From Sedimenticola hydrogenitrophicus (lineage in GTDB: Bacteria > Pseudomonadota > Gammaproteobacteria > Chromatiales > Chromatiaceae), in contig NZ_JAQGEI010000010.1 of the NCBI RefSeq assembly GCF_029017505.1, forward strand, positions 1 through 64,000: 64,000 nt of DNA, written 5' to 3'. The translations under genes and the position numbers were made by a program. Below the pieces are notes generated by a model. That model had not been told where the DNA came from. It did not search any database and worked only from the letters and a program-made list of their open reading frames with translations. Below, piece after piece: positions 27,689 through 36,806 of the stretch (position 1 is the first letter of the stretch; each line of letters starts with the position of its first letter).

Positions 27689-27892
27689 ATGGAAATCATC
27701 TTACGCAAGCTCATGGTTCAGCGGCAGAGCAGCCGCCCCCGCTACCGGTTGAGTGAGCTGATCACCCTCTGGTACCAGCGGCAACGGCAGCGCCGCGCAC
27801 TGCTGCAATTGAATGATCGCATGTTGAGCGATATCGGCATTAGTCGTTGCGATGCCGAACAGGAGGCGACCAAGCCCTTCTGGAAGGCGTGA
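27689..27892 (+). CDS. DUF1127 (YjiS-like) small basic protein
   Basis: A 67-residue, strongly basic protein. The C-terminal half LLQLNDRMLSDIGISRCDAE is the DUF1127 signature. Members have been tied to RNA metabolism, phosphate and stress responses, but this copy cannot be assigned. The ATG follows AGGGGGGCAG at good spacing. It is divergent from the MocR regulator and may be its target. Confidence 0.85.
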   Translation: MEIILRKLMVQRQSSRPRYRLSELITLWYQRQRQRRALLQLNDRMLSDIGISRCDAEQEATKPFWKA

Positions 27893-27956
27893 CCCATCGC
27901 CCGCCCGCCAACGGCAGGCGGGCCTTACCGGGCGATCGGGTTACTGCTGCTTTGAG

Positions 27957-28142
27957 GTAACTACTCACGGGTTGATTGGCCTGCCTTGCCTCCTCGAATC
28001 CGACCCCATTTTCAGCACCTGCCCGAACTCGCTTCGCTCAAACAAGGGCAGGCTTGAATCTGAAAAAGGGGCTGGATTCGAGACGCCATCAAGATCGGCC
28101 AACAAGGCAGGCCAATCACTTACAGACCGGGTGAGTTGTTAC
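27957..28142. repeat. Fold-back repeat family A, copy 1
   Basis: A 186-base near-complete palindrome with ends GTAACTACTCAC and GTGAGTTGTTAC. Inner arms are GATTGGCCTGCCTTG and its complement, then CCCCATTTTCAG / CTGAAAAAGGGG, with a CCTGCCC/GGGCAGG centre. A second copy lies at 63442-63648 in the same orientation. It supplies the last codons and stop of the neighbouring minus-strand gene. No coding capacity. Confidence 0.88.
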
Positions 28143-28578
28143 ATTTTGAGACGGTGATCTGCATACCCTGCATGCGCAGGGCGACCATGACCGCCCGGGC
28201 CTGGGCCTGGTCAAGCTGCACCCGTTTCAGGCTTTTGAAGATGTTCAACTGGTCCAGATAGAGCTGTTCGATCTGCGGTTCGCAGCCCAGGCCGCGCAGG
28301 ACCAACCCGATAGTTTCCGCCACCTGCATATAGCTGGAGTCGACAAAGTAGATGGCGTTGCGTTCGGGGGCGTAGTGAACGCGATCCAGGCAGAGATTGA
28401 AGAAAATATTCGCCTCCCCCTCCGAGGCCGGCGAGCTCACCTTGCGGTGGCTTTTGCAGAGGGTCTTGGCGCAATTGGAGTCAACGGGGCCGATCATAGG
28501 ATTTTTGCTGGCTATCTCTGGTGTTTGGGCCTGGGGCTCGCACACCCGATAGTACGCCTGACCAGCGGACAGTGGCAA
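28120..28578 (-). CDS. Uncharacterised protein downstream of sppA, 3' end replaced by repeat
   Basis: An open frame of about 152 residues that I do not recognise. Its last six codons and stop lie inside the fold-back repeat, so the original C-terminus was probably lost. The start is unclear: only TTG or CTG codons are available (TTG 28578 chosen), and the residues before it (PAWFLLPLSAGQA) look like the end of a signal peptide, so the 5' end may also be altered. Three cysteines are present. It follows sppA by about 90 bases. It could be a real but damaged gene. Confidence 0.45.
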   Translation of the reverse strand: MPLSAGQAYYRVCEPQAQTPEIASKNPMIGPVDSNCAKTLCKSHRKVSSPASEGEANIFFNLCLDRVHYAPERNAIYFVDSSYMQVAETIGLVLRGLGCEPQIEQLYLDQLNIFKSLKRVQLDQAQARAVMVALRMQGMQITVSKCNNSPGL

Positions 28579-28671
28579 CAGAAACCACGCCGGCGCGGCG
28601 ACGCAATGGCAGGTCTGCGGAGGCGCAGGCCCGCCACCCCCTTACCGCCCCACCCGACGGCGGTGGGGCGC

Positions 28672-29646
28672 TCAGCGAATGGCCGGGTCGATCCCCAAGC
28701 CGACACGGCTGGAGACAAACGCGGCCGCGCCGGCACCGATGCGTTTGGCGAATCGCTCCAGCAAATCCTCGGAGCGGGTATAATCGACCAGGTTCTCGGC
28801 ACCTATCAGTTCACGCGCCACATAACTGCTGCTACCCAGGCCATCGGCGAGGCCCAGTTTGATGCTCTCCTCCCCGGACCAGAAGAGTCCGCTGAAGATA
28901 TCGTCGCGCTCCTTCAGTCTCTCGCCGCGGCCATCCTTTACCGCCTGAATAAACTGCTGGTGCACCTGATCCAGCATCTCCTGCACATGCTGTTTCTCTT
29001 CGGTTTTCAGGGGGGAGAAGGGATCGAGTATGCCTTTATGTTCACCGGCGGTCAGCAGTCTGCGCTCAACACCCAGCTTCTCCATCCCGCGTTCGAATCC
29101 GAAGGTGCTCATCAGTACACCGATCGAGCCAACGATACTGGCCTTGTCCACGTAGATTTCGTCAGCCGCCACCGCGATATAGTAGCCGCCCGAGGCGGCC
29201 ATATCGGTGACGACCGCATACACGGGAATCTTAGGGTGTTTCGCTTTGAGGCGCTTGATCTCATCATTGATGTAGCCCGCCTGCACCGCACTGCCGCCCG
29301 GGCTGTTGATACGCAGGACCACCCCTTTGGTTTTCTTGTCCTTATAGGCGGAACGCAGGGCGGTCACCACGTTATCGGCACTGGCATCGCTATCATCCGC
29401 AATCACGCCGTTGATTTCGACCAACGCCGTGTGCTCCTTGGTCGTTGTCATGGCGTCTCCGGTAAGTGAGTCCGGCAGCCAGAGCAGCAGCAGAATCACC
29501 AGATAGGTGAAGGTCAGCAGTTTAAAGAATATCCCCCAGCGCCGGGAGCGGCGCTGCTCGATGATGGAGGCCATGGCCAGTTTTTCCAGCAACTCGCGTT
29601 CCCAGCCATCCTTGCGTTTCACCCGTTCTTGTTCCAGATCGTCCAT
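28672..29646 (-). CDS. sppA: Signal peptide peptidase SppA, S49 family
   Basis: A membrane-anchored serine protease, 324 residues, of the short SppA class that degrades cleaved signal peptides. A membrane helix at about residues 40-58 is followed by one S49 domain with the catalytic Ser in MAASGGYYIAVAADE and downstream GSIGVLMSTFGFE with the conserved lysine region. It follows the HAD phosphatase gene and rluC on the same strand, a conserved gammaproteobacterial order. Confidence 0.94.
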   Translation of the reverse strand: MDDLEQERVKRKDGWERELLEKLAMASIIEQRRSRRWGIFFKLLTFTYLVILLLLWLPDSLTGDAMTTTKEHTALVEINGVIADDSDASADNVVTALRSAYKDKKTKGVVLRINSPGGSAVQAGYINDEIKRLKAKHPKIPVYAVVTDMAASGGYYIAVAADEIYVDKASIVGSIGVLMSTFGFERGMEKLGVERRLLTAGEHKGILDPFSPLKTEEKQHVQEMLDQVHQQFIQAVKDGRGERLKERDDIFSGLFWSGEESIKLGLADGLGSSSYVARELIGAENLVDYTRSEDLLERFAKRIGAGAAAFVSSRVGLGIDPAIR

Positions 29647-29738
29647 CTCTCTCGCTCTGTTATTGATTAGTCAGTTCTTTGTTTATAGCCCGCAACTGCA
29701 AGAATAATCCTCTGCTGTGCGATGGTTCGCGTCCCGGC

Positions 29739-30392
29739 TCACTGATTCAGCCAGTCGGCCAGTTCCCCTATATCGTCCAGGCAACCCACCGGGCTGAAGC
29801 GGTTGAGACGATCCACCGTATGCACCCCGTAGCTCACCGCCAGTCCGTGAGTACCGGCGTTGATGGCCATCTGCAGATCGTACTCGGTATCGCCGATCAT
29901 CAGGGTATCCGCCGGCTCCACGCCCAGTTCATCCATGATCTGCAGCAACATTTCCGGGTGCGGCTTGGAAAAGGTCTCGTCGGCGCATCGAGTGGCATGG
30001 AACAACGGTCCCAGGCCGGTCTCATCCAATACCTTGTTCAGGCCCGGTCGCCCCTTCCCCGTGGCAACCGCCAGCAGATACTCCTGTTCCGCCAGCCGAT
30101 TAAGCACCTCCAGGGCGCGGGGAAAAAGCAGCGAGGGCGTGCTGTCCTCATTCAGGAAATAGTGGCGATAGCAATCGATGAAGCGCTCCTTGAATGGCTC
30201 GTTGGAGCCTGGGAACAGCATCTCCAGCGCCTCTTTCAGCCCCAACCCGATGATGTTCCTGATCTGCTCGTCAGGCGGGGTTTCGATCGCCATATCCCGG
30301 GTGGCGGCGCGGACACAGGAGACGATTCGTGCCTCCGAATCCATCAATGTGCCGTCCCAGTCAAATACCAGGAGTTTGAAGTTACGTGTCAT
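29739..30392 (-). CDS. HAD-IA phosphatase (phosphoglycolate-phosphatase-like)
   Basis: A 217-residue HAD hydrolase. The nucleophile motif is VFDWDGTLMDSE, and the C-terminal motif MIGDTEYDLQMAINAG binds magnesium. It lacks the extra features needed to prove it is Gph; the family next to rluC is usually annotated simply as HAD-IA. It begins 23 bases after rluC and is probably co-transcribed with it. Confidence 0.88.
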   Translation of the reverse strand: MTRNFKLLVFDWDGTLMDSEARIVSCVRAATRDMAIETPPDEQIRNIIGLGLKEALEMLFPGSNEPFKERFIDCYRHYFLNEDSTPSLLFPRALEVLNRLAEQEYLLAVATGKGRPGLNKVLDETGLGPLFHATRCADETFSKPHPEMLLQIMDELGVEPADTLMIGDTEYDLQMAINAGTHGLAVSYGVHTVDRLNRFSPVGCLDDIGELADWLNQ

Positions 30393-30415
30393 GGGTTGTC
30401 CGGTACCACTTCAGT

Positions 30416-31378
30416 TCATGCACTCTTTACCCGAAGCCGCTGCAACAGCTCCTCCAGCGCCGGTTCAAGCGGCGCCCTGAATACCTGGTCTTGCTTCTCG
30501 TCGGGCCAGCGAAATTTCAATGTTTCGGCGTGCAGAAACAGGCGCTTCAGGCCCGCCGCCTTCATGTCCCGGTTGGCGCTGGCATCACCGTATTTTTCAT
30601 CACCCAGTATCGGGGTTCCCAGATGGGCCGCGTGAACCCTGATCTGATGGGTGCGTCCGGTCATCAGCCTGGCCTCCACCAGCATTAGTTCGGCCATCCG
30701 TTCCCTGACACTGAAGCGGGTGACGGATTCCTTGCCGCGCGGATCGACCATCACCATCCGCTCCCCCCCCTGCAGGGTGTTCTTCAGGAGTGGTGCGTCA
30801 ACTTCAATACGATCGCGCCCCCAGTGTCCCTGCACGAGCGCAATGTAACGCTTATCGATTCCATTGGAGCGCATAAGTTCATGCAGCGTACGCAGGGCGC
30901 TTCTGCGCTTTGCAATCAGCAGGCACCCCGAGGTCTCGCGATCCAGTCGATGCACCAGTTCAAGCTCGCGCTCTTCGGGGCGCAGTTGGCGCAGTGCCTC
31001 GATGACGCCAAAACTGAGGCCGCTACCGCCATGCACGGCAACCCCTGACGGCTTATTCAGTACCAACAATCGCTTATCTTCGAAGATTATGGCCTTTTCG
31101 AGCCGATCCAGTTGGCGGCTGTCCACCCTCTCCTGGGTATCCTTTTCGGCCATGCGGACCGGGGGGATACGCACCTGATCACCTGTCCGCAGGCGATAAT
31201 TCGCCTTGATGCGGCCCTTGTTGACGCGCACTTCCCCGCGACGCAGTATCCTGTAGACCAGGCTCCTGGGAACCCCCTTGAGATAGTTAATCAGGAAGTT
31301 GTCAATACGCTGCCCGTCATAACCCGATTCTATATTCAGGGTATGTACGGCACTGCTGATCGGCTGGGAGTATGACAT
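30416..31378 (-). CDS. rluC: 23S rRNA pseudouridine(955/2504/2580) synthase
   Basis: Makes three pseudouridines in 23S rRNA. It has an N-terminal S4 RNA-binding domain (SLVYRILRRGEVRVNKGRIK) and the RluA-type catalytic motif VHRLDRETSGCLL with the active Asp. I chose ATG 31378 (MSYSQPISS), giving 320 residues, the usual RluC length, over a longer frame. It is divergent from rne, as in many relatives. Confidence 0.95.
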   Translation of the reverse strand: MSYSQPISSAVHTLNIESGYDGQRIDNFLINYLKGVPRSLVYRILRRGEVRVNKGRIKANYRLRTGDQVRIPPVRMAEKDTQERVDSRQLDRLEKAIIFEDKRLLVLNKPSGVAVHGGSGLSFGVIEALRQLRPEERELELVHRLDRETSGCLLIAKRRSALRTLHELMRSNGIDKRYIALVQGHWGRDRIEVDAPLLKNTLQGGERMVMVDPRGKESVTRFSVRERMAELMLVEARLMTGRTHQIRVHAAHLGTPILGDEKYGDASANRDMKAAGLKRLFLHAETLKFRWPDEKQDQVFRAPLEPALEELLQRLRVKSA

Positions 31379-31442
31379 CGGGCGTATGATACCAGTTTCG
31401 GAAACGACACCAAGCAGTTGTTGGGCAGTTGCCGGCCCATCA

Positions 31443-31461
31443 ATGAGAATAATATTCTCAT
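31443..31461. promoter_or_regulatory. Perfect AT-rich palindrome in the rluC-rne gap
   Basis: ATGAGAATAATATTCTCAT is a 9-1-9 perfect palindrome, 65 bases upstream of rluC. A GC-rich 8-bp hairpin (GGGGCCGA / TCGGCCCC, 31484-31505) lies close by. It looks like an operator, but spacing differs from the standard Fur box. Confidence 0.4.
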
Positions 31462-31935
31462 ATCGGGTTCCAGGCAAGGCGCAGGGGCCGACGTCGATCG
31501 GCCCCGGTCACGCGCGATTTGCTGCACCTGCTTAAGACGGATATAATCACGCGTCAGCGGTGAATTTAGCTAATGGGGCTATCTGTTGCCGCTATAAGCA
31601 AACTGATCACCGAACGTCCCCCCGACCGGGTGGCGTTCTGTTATTGCCGGGCGATCAGATCTCTCACTCCGGTGAGATAGATCGATCCGCAGCTCCACTG
31701 CCTGCCCTACGCATAACAAAGAACGCATCGTATTGCAGATGCACACGATGTACATAATTAACGGCGTGCTTCAAAGTTGCTGCGTGTTGAACAGGTCAAG
31801 CACCTCTTCCAATCACGCGTGTGGCTCTCGCTTTCGATAGGAATCTGGATACTGGGATTGGCCCGGTGATGCCAGGTGAAATTCAACCCTGTCCGGTTCC
31901 TGAACGAAGAAAGCACGCCCTGGGAATATCACAAT
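31462..31935. other. Gene-free stretch before rne, probable promoter and long 5' leader
   Basis: About 470 bases without a convincing gene. The region probably holds the rne promoter and a long leader; in E. coli the rne leader lets RNase E control its own mRNA. Apart from one strong hairpin at 31484-31505, I cannot identify the E. coli leader stems by eye. Confidence 0.45.
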
Positions 31936-34900
31936 ATGAAACGTATGTTGATCAACGCAACTCAGCCTGAGGAGTTGCGGGTAGCCATCGTGGATGGCCA
32001 GAAATTATACAACCTGGATATAGAAACCGCCGGCAGAGAACAGAAAAAAGCCAATATATACAAAGGGAAAGTCACTCGCGTAGAACCGAGTCTCGAAGCC
32101 GCCTTTGTAGAGTATGGTTCGGACCGCCACGGCTTCCTGCCGCTCAAGGAGATCTCCCGAAACTACTTTACCGCTGCCGCCAAAGAGTCTGGCGGGCGCG
32201 TACAGATCAAGGACGCGATCAAAGAGGGACAGGAGGTCGTAGTCCAGATCGAGAAGGAAGAGCGTGGCAACAAGGGCGCTGCCCTGACCACCTTCATCTC
32301 CCTCGCCGGCCGCTATCTGGTGCTGATGCCGAATAATCCGCGTGCCGGCGGTATTTCCCGGCGTATCGAGGGCCAGGAACGAAACGAGTTAAGGGATGCC
32401 ATGTCCGGCCTGGAGATCCCGGATGGGGCCGGCCTGATCGTGCGTACCGCCGGGATCGGCAAGAGCAAGGAAGACCTGCAGTGGGATCTCAATTATCTGC
32501 TGCAGTTGTGGGAAGCGATCGAAACCTCGGCGAAAGAGAAATCCGCCCCCTTCCTGATCTACCAGGAGAGCAATGTCATCATCCGCTCCATCCGTGACCA
32601 TTTGCGCGCGGATATTGGCGAGATCGTGATTGACCACCCCGAGGTCTACAAGGAAGCGTGCGAGTTCATCGAACAGGTGATGCCGCATAATGTCCGAAAA
32701 CTGCGCCACTACACCGATGAAGTACCGCTGTTCAGTCGTTACCAGATTGAGAGTCAGATCGAATCCGCCTTCCAGCGCGAGGTGCGTCTGCCCTCCGGTG
32801 GGGCGATCGTGATAGATCACACCGAGGCGCTGACCTCCATCGACATCAACTCGGCCCGCTCCACCAAGGGCGCCGATATCGAAGAGACGGCACTGAACAC
32901 CAATCTGGAGGCGGCGGACGAGATCGCCCGCCAGCTCAGAATGCGTGACATGGGCGGCCTGTTTGTCATCGATTTCATCGACATGACCCCCACCCGTAAT
33001 CAGCGGGAGGTTGAAAATCGTCTCAAGGAGGCGATGAAACAGGATCGTGCCCGCGTCCAGCTGGGGCGGATTTCGCGCTTCGGGCTGCTCGAACTCTCGC
33101 GTCAACGGCTGCGTCCCTCCCTGGGTGAGTCCATGCTGCATGTCTGCCCCCGCTGCGACGGGCATGGCTTTATCCGCGGGGTCGAATCCCTGGCGCTTTC
33201 CGTGCTGCGGATTATCGAAGAGCACGCCATGAAGGAAAATACCCTGCGGATCAACGCCCAGTTGCCCGTGGATGTGGCGACCTTCCTGCTGAACGAAAAG
33301 CGCGAGGCGATACACGACATCGAGCAGCGCCAGGATGTGAATGTAGTGTTGATTCCAAATATCCATTTGGACACGCCACATTACGAAATCGAGCGCATTC
33401 GTGAGCAGGATGTACTGGAAGGCGCCGAAGAGACCGCCAGCTACAAAATGATGATGGAACCGGAGGATAGAACTCCCGGCTTTGCGAGACCCAAGGAGAC
33501 CAAAACGGAAGAACCGACCGTCAAACGGGTCATCCCCTCCTCCCCTGCACCGACCCCGCAGCAGCGACCGATCCAGGAGGTACGGCCGGAACTGCCGCGT
33601 GAGAAAGGATTCTTCAGCAAGCTGTGGAAGGCTATCATCGGCAACGATACCGAAGCGGTCGAAACCAGCGGGCAACAACAACCCAAGCCGAGAACACGGC
33701 CTAGCGAAAAGCGTGCGGAAGAGCCCAGAACACGGGACAGGCGTACCCGGGAGAGCCAGGAAGAGGGTCGTCGGTCGAGTGCCGGCCGCCCCGGCAAACC
33801 GAAGCCGCCTGGAAAGAAAAAGGTGGACGAGGGCCGCCAGCAACAACCTGTTCAGCGCAAGAGTGGCGGCAGTCAGGCCGACAAGCGCACGGAAAGCGAT
33901 GAGGAGAAGCGCGAGACCGGTCAAAAGGTGGCAACCGCCGGAGAGAAGCGTGACACCAGTCAAAAGGTGACCACCGCAGAGGAGAACCGGGCAACCGAGC
34001 AGGCAGTGGCGGGCGAGGAACAGAAGCGCAGTTCCCGTCGCGGCCGTCGCGGCGGCCGGCGGCGGCGCAAGGCAAGCCCGGGTGATAACGAGACGACAAC
34101 GGCCGTAACGACCGACAATGGCGAAGAAGCGAAGCCTGAGCCGGCGGAGAATGCGGCTGTGACGAAAAAAGAGCGCGGTGAGTCGTCGACGGTTCAGTCA
34201 CGCCAACAAGGCAGAGCATTGCGTTCCCGCCAACCCAGTCAACCGGGTGCCGGGAGTGATGCGCCGGGTAGGGAAGTTTCAGCCATTTCGGGCAATGAAG
34301 GCGCGGTGCCTGCTTCGGAGCCTGGCGAAGCGCGGGTTCAGGAGACCCCCGCCGTCACACGGAATGCTGACAAGGCAGGATCGGACACCGTCGAGAAACC
34401 GGTGCCGGCCGTCGAGGCGCGCAGCACCTCCACCGCGGCAACGACAGAGACGGCAGAAAAACCGGCACCATCCGACAAGAGTGCGGGCAGCGAATCCACC
34501 CCGACAGTCGCGGCGGAGAAGCCGCCGGTCAAATCGGAGGATCGGCCGACCGCACCAAAGGCCGAACCTAAAACTGCGGCAAAAACCAAGGAGAAGAGTG
34601 AGGGTAAAGCGGACACCCCAGTGAAGCGCGAGTCACCGGAGCCCGCTCTGCGCCAGGTCGAGACCAAACCGGAGGCGGTCAAACCACCCGTAGAGATCGC
34701 AACCCCGGCAAAACCGGTGGCGGAGCCCCCGCCCAGACCGGCGCCCGTGGTCTCGCCCGTGGTCTCGGAAGCGCCCAAGTCTCCACTCACCACAGCACAA
34801 CCCCTGCGCCAGGTCGAGACCAAGGCGGATGCGGTCAAACCACCAGCAGAGGCCGCAACCCCGGCAAAACCGGTGGCGGAGCGCCCGGCAAGACCGGCGC

Positions 34901-35139
34901 CCGTGGCTTCGGAAGCGCCCAAATCTCCGCTCACCGCAGCACAACCCCTGCGTCAGGTCGAGACCAAGCCGAGCGGCACGGCGGAATCTTCAAATCCGCC
35001 CGGCAAAACACCGGCAGCGGAATCCAAGCCGGTCGCGCCGGCCGAGGCCGATAAACCCACGGACGCCCCCGCCCCGGCAAAGAGCCCGGTTTCCGGCAAC
35101 CAAGCGGATAACCCGCCTGCGTCGGACAAGGAAGGCTAA
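31936..35139 (+). CDS. rne: Ribonuclease E
   Basis: The main endoribonuclease of mRNA decay and rRNA/tRNA processing, and scaffold of the degradosome. ATG 31936 gives the canonical [21 protein letters not shown]. The S1 domain covers about 35-125, followed by the catalytic DNase I-like domain (DFIDMTP motif) and the zinc-link CPRCDGHG. The tail (about 520-1067) is low-complexity, with an Arg-rich patch ([12 protein letters not shown]) and Pro/Ala/Lys tandem repeats, as expected for a disordered RNA- and protein-binding scaffold. A terminator follows 30 bases after the stop. Confidence 0.97.
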   Translation: MKRMLINATQPEELRVAIVDGQKLYNLDIETAGREQKKANIYKGKVTRVEPSLEAAFVEYGSDRHGFLPLKEISRNYFTAAAKESGGRVQIKDAIKEGQEVVVQIEKEERGNKGAALTTFISLAGRYLVLMPNNPRAGGISRRIEGQERNELRDAMSGLEIPDGAGLIVRTAGIGKSKEDLQWDLNYLLQLWEAIETSAKEKSAPFLIYQESNVIIRSIRDHLRADIGEIVIDHPEVYKEACEFIEQVMPHNVRKLRHYTDEVPLFSRYQIESQIESAFQREVRLPSGGAIVIDHTEALTSIDINSARSTKGADIEETALNTNLEAADEIARQLRMRDMGGLFVIDFIDMTPTRNQREVENRLKEAMKQDRARVQLGRISRFGLLELSRQRLRPSLGESMLHVCPRCDGHGFIRGVESLALSVLRIIEEHAMKENTLRINAQLPVDVATFLLNEKREAIHDIEQRQDVNVVLIPNIHLDTPHYEIERIREQDVLEGAEETASYKMMMEPEDRTPGFARPKETKTEEPTVKRVIPSSPAPTPQQRPIQEVRPELPREKGFFSKLWKAIIGNDTEAVETSGQQQPKPRTRPSEKRAEEPRTRDRRTRESQEEGRRSSAGRPGKPKPPGKKKVDEGRQQQPVQRKSGGSQADKRTESDEEKRETGQKVATAGEKRDTSQKVTTAEENRATEQAVAGEEQKRSSRRGRRGGRRRRKASPGDNETTTAVTTDNGEEAKPEPAENAAVTKKERGESSTVQSRQQGRALRSRQPSQPGAGSDAPGREVSAISGNEGAVPASEPGEARVQETPAVTRNADKAGSDTVEKPVPAVEARSTSTAATTETAEKPAPSDKSAGSESTPTVAAEKPPVKSEDRPTAPKAEPKTAAKTKEKSEGKADTPVKRESPEPALRQVETKPEAVKPPVEIATPAKPVAEPPPRPAPVVSPVVSEAPKSPLTTAQPLRQVETKADAVKPPAEAATPAKPVAERPARPAPVASEAPKSPLTAAQPLRQVETKPSGTAESSNPPGKTPAAESKPVAPAEADKPTDAPAPAKSPVSGNQADNPPASDKEG
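34648..34972. repeat. Coding tandem repeats in the rne tail
   Basis: Units starting LRQVETK begin at 34648, 34804 and 34948 (156 and 144 bases, third partial). They keep frame and encode Pro/Ala/Lys-rich segments including ATPAKPVAE and SEAPKSPLT. Recent in-frame duplication in the disordered scaffold is likely. Confidence 0.8.
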
Positions 35140-35172
35140 CAGGGCCATCACACTGAGTTAACAACTGAAACG

Positions 35173-35202
35173 GAGGCGGCCCATTGGCCGCCTCTTCGCT
35201 TT
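35173..35202 (+). terminator. Rho-independent terminator after rne
   Basis: A perfect nine-base stem GAGGCGGCC / GGCCGCCTC with a CATT loop is followed by TTCGCTTT. It lies 30 bases beyond the rne stop. Confidence 0.85.
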
Positions 35203-35241
35203 AGGGCCTGGAAAGAAATAACGGTATCCGTTTCCGTCCGA

Positions 35242-35724
35242 TCAGATGTGATGCTCTTCTCTGATGGTTACCAACAGGGCTTCCGCCGCGGCCGTCACCA
35301 GGTCGAAAACCCTATCGAATCCCCCGCTGCCGCCATAATAGGGGTCGGGTACCTCCCGGACTCCCAGCTCGGGGGCGAAATCGAGTAATAGATGCAGTTT
35401 CGTTCTATGAGCATCCGGCGCGATCGTCAGCAGGTTAGCCAGGTTATCCCTGTCCATTGCAATCACATAGTCAAACTGCTCGAAATCCTCCCTGGCCGCT
35501 TTGCGGGCACGTTGTCCGCTCAGGTCGATACCGCGCCCGAGGGCGGTTTCCTGGGACCGGGGATCGGGCGATTTACCTATGTGATAGGCATGGGTGCCGG
35601 CGGAGTCGACCTCGATCAACGCGGCGAGTCCGGCATCCCGAACCATCCGTTCAAACACACCGTGCGCGGTGGGTGAACGGCAAATGTTGCCCATGCAAAC
35701 GAATAGAACTGATATTTTTTTCAT
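35242..35724 (-). CDS. Low-molecular-weight protein tyrosine phosphatase
   Basis: A 160-residue LMW-PTP. The P-loop VCMGNICRSP has the catalytic C10 and R16, and the general acid is the D of VPDPYYGG. ATG 35724 gives the usual N-terminus MKKISVLFVC. It lies convergently after rne, near kdsB, an arrangement frequent in gammaproteobacteria. The substrate, such as a bacterial tyrosine kinase for polysaccharide export, is not visible here. Confidence 0.92.
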   Translation of the reverse strand: MKKISVLFVCMGNICRSPTAHGVFERMVRDAGLAALIEVDSAGTHAYHIGKSPDPRSQETALGRGIDLSGQRARKAAREDFEQFDYVIAMDRDNLANLLTIAPDAHRTKLHLLLDFAPELGVREVPDPYYGGSGGFDRVFDLVTAAAEALLVTIREEHHI

Positions 35725-35976
35725 ATTTATCAAATAAATATACTGTTATTTAAAGATCATATCTAGGTGGAAAATAGTACCTTTCCGGGCGCTTGATTAC
35801 AAATACCCAGCGTGCGGTTCCGGAAACGATTATAGGCCGTATCACGTGCGGTGAAGTCGGGTCGCACAGCCGCATGCCGGGCGGATTGGGTTTAGCGCAT
35901 CTTTACCAACGCCTAGTAAAACATCGCCTATAATCAATGAAGGGAGTGGATCGCGTACAGACCGGAAGCAAATATC
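35725..35976. promoter_or_regulatory. Divergent intergenic region with inverted repeat and TATAAT
   Basis: GATTATAGGC (35828-35837) and GCCTATAATC (35926-35935) are exact inverted copies. The right copy contains TATAAT about 45 bases upstream of the next gene, a likely -10 element. No gene is visible here. Confidence 0.4.
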
Positions 35977-36345
35977 ATGAAATGGTTTTCCAAAGAAGAG
36001 CCCCGGCCGTTGAGCCTCGACGAAATGCGCAAGGCTGAATTGGCGAAGATCAGACATTACGATCGTTTTATCCTGCTGCGGATTGCCCGTTGTGGCTGTA
36101 AAACAGCGATCAATCATATGGATCAGGTGTATCCGATCGACCAACCGCCACAACTGCCATTGCCTGGCTGTACCGCCCCCGAATGCCATTGTGTATATGA
36201 AGGAATTGTCGATCGTCGCGCTGCCAAATCAAGACGCTTTCGGGCGGAACGCAGAAAAAGCCATCGCGCCGAAGATCAAGATGAGCGACGCAAGAACCAT
36301 GGCCGCAGGAAAGGCGATCTGCTCTCCTCCTATGGTCATTTTTAG
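35977..36345 (+). CDS. Uncharacterised Cys-rich, basic protein
   Basis: A 122-residue protein of no family I can name. The middle carries a cluster of cysteines (RCGCKTAINH and LPGCTAPECHCVYE) that could bind metal. The C-terminus is strongly basic with many Arg and Lys, hinting at nucleic-acid contact. The ATG has no very strong ribosome site, but a TATAAT lies upstream. It stands between the phosphatase and kdsB genes. Function unknown. Confidence 0.6.
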   Translation: MKWFSKEEPRPLSLDEMRKAELAKIRHYDRFILLRIARCGCKTAINHMDQVYPIDQPPQLPLPGCTAPECHCVYEGIVDRRAAKSRRFRAERRKSHRAEDQDERRKNHGRRKGDLLSSYGHF

Positions 36346-36510
36346 CTGATAACGTCCCTGCTCTTCCTATCCGGCTTATTTTTCCCGGCTTAGGGTCCGA
36401 GGTCACGCTTATGCGTGATTTTAGTGTGGTTGAATTCGCCGGTTCCGTACCTATATGCTTTTGACAGGGTCGGTATTCCCCGGCATTTTCGCGACAGCCT
36501 GGAGATTACT

Positions 36511-36798
36511 TTGCAAGATCGGGATTTTATTCTGCGTATCCGCTCACTGATCGGCAGCCATTTCAACCATCTCGGCAAGGAGTGGGTGCTCCATGAGGTG
36601 TTGGCGGATGAAGGGGTCCTGGTGCTTGCCGATCCATCCAACAAGGCGGTGATCCAGACCAATCTGTTTGGCGAACCCTCCAGAAAAGGACCGGAAACCA
36701 TCCTGATTCCGTTGTTCGGCAAGGTCCCGGATACCCTTTCCGATGAACTCATGGAACTGCTTGCCAATAAGCTCGCTTCAGGCACTACTCATCATTAG
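36511..36798 (+). CDS. Uncharacterised small protein upstream of kdsB (convergent)
   Basis: A protein of about 95 residues (LQDRDFILRIRSLIGSHFNH...). TTG 36511 is preferred because GGAG lies exactly six bases ahead; an in-frame GTG at 36415 would lengthen it by 32 residues. The sequence looks like a compact alpha/beta cytoplasmic protein without membrane segments. I do not recognise a family. It ends a few bases before the convergent kdsB. Confidence 0.6.
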   Translation: MQDRDFILRIRSLIGSHFNHLGKEWVLHEVLADEGVLVLADPSNKAVIQTNLFGEPSRKGPETILIPLFGKVPDTLSDELMELLANKLASGTTHH

Positions 36799-36806
36799 CA
36801 CTGGAA

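Noticed and set aside
31443-31461. Fur box in the rluC-rne gap
   Set aside because: The palindrome is 9-1-9, or a 7-bp pair with a three-base centre, not the 7-1-7 arrangement of Fur sites, and the neighbouring genes are not iron-related.
32389-33963. Long open frame on the minus strand within rne (524 codons)
   Set aside because: It is antisense to the well-supported RNase E gene and has low-complexity composition mirrored from it, with no recognisable domain.
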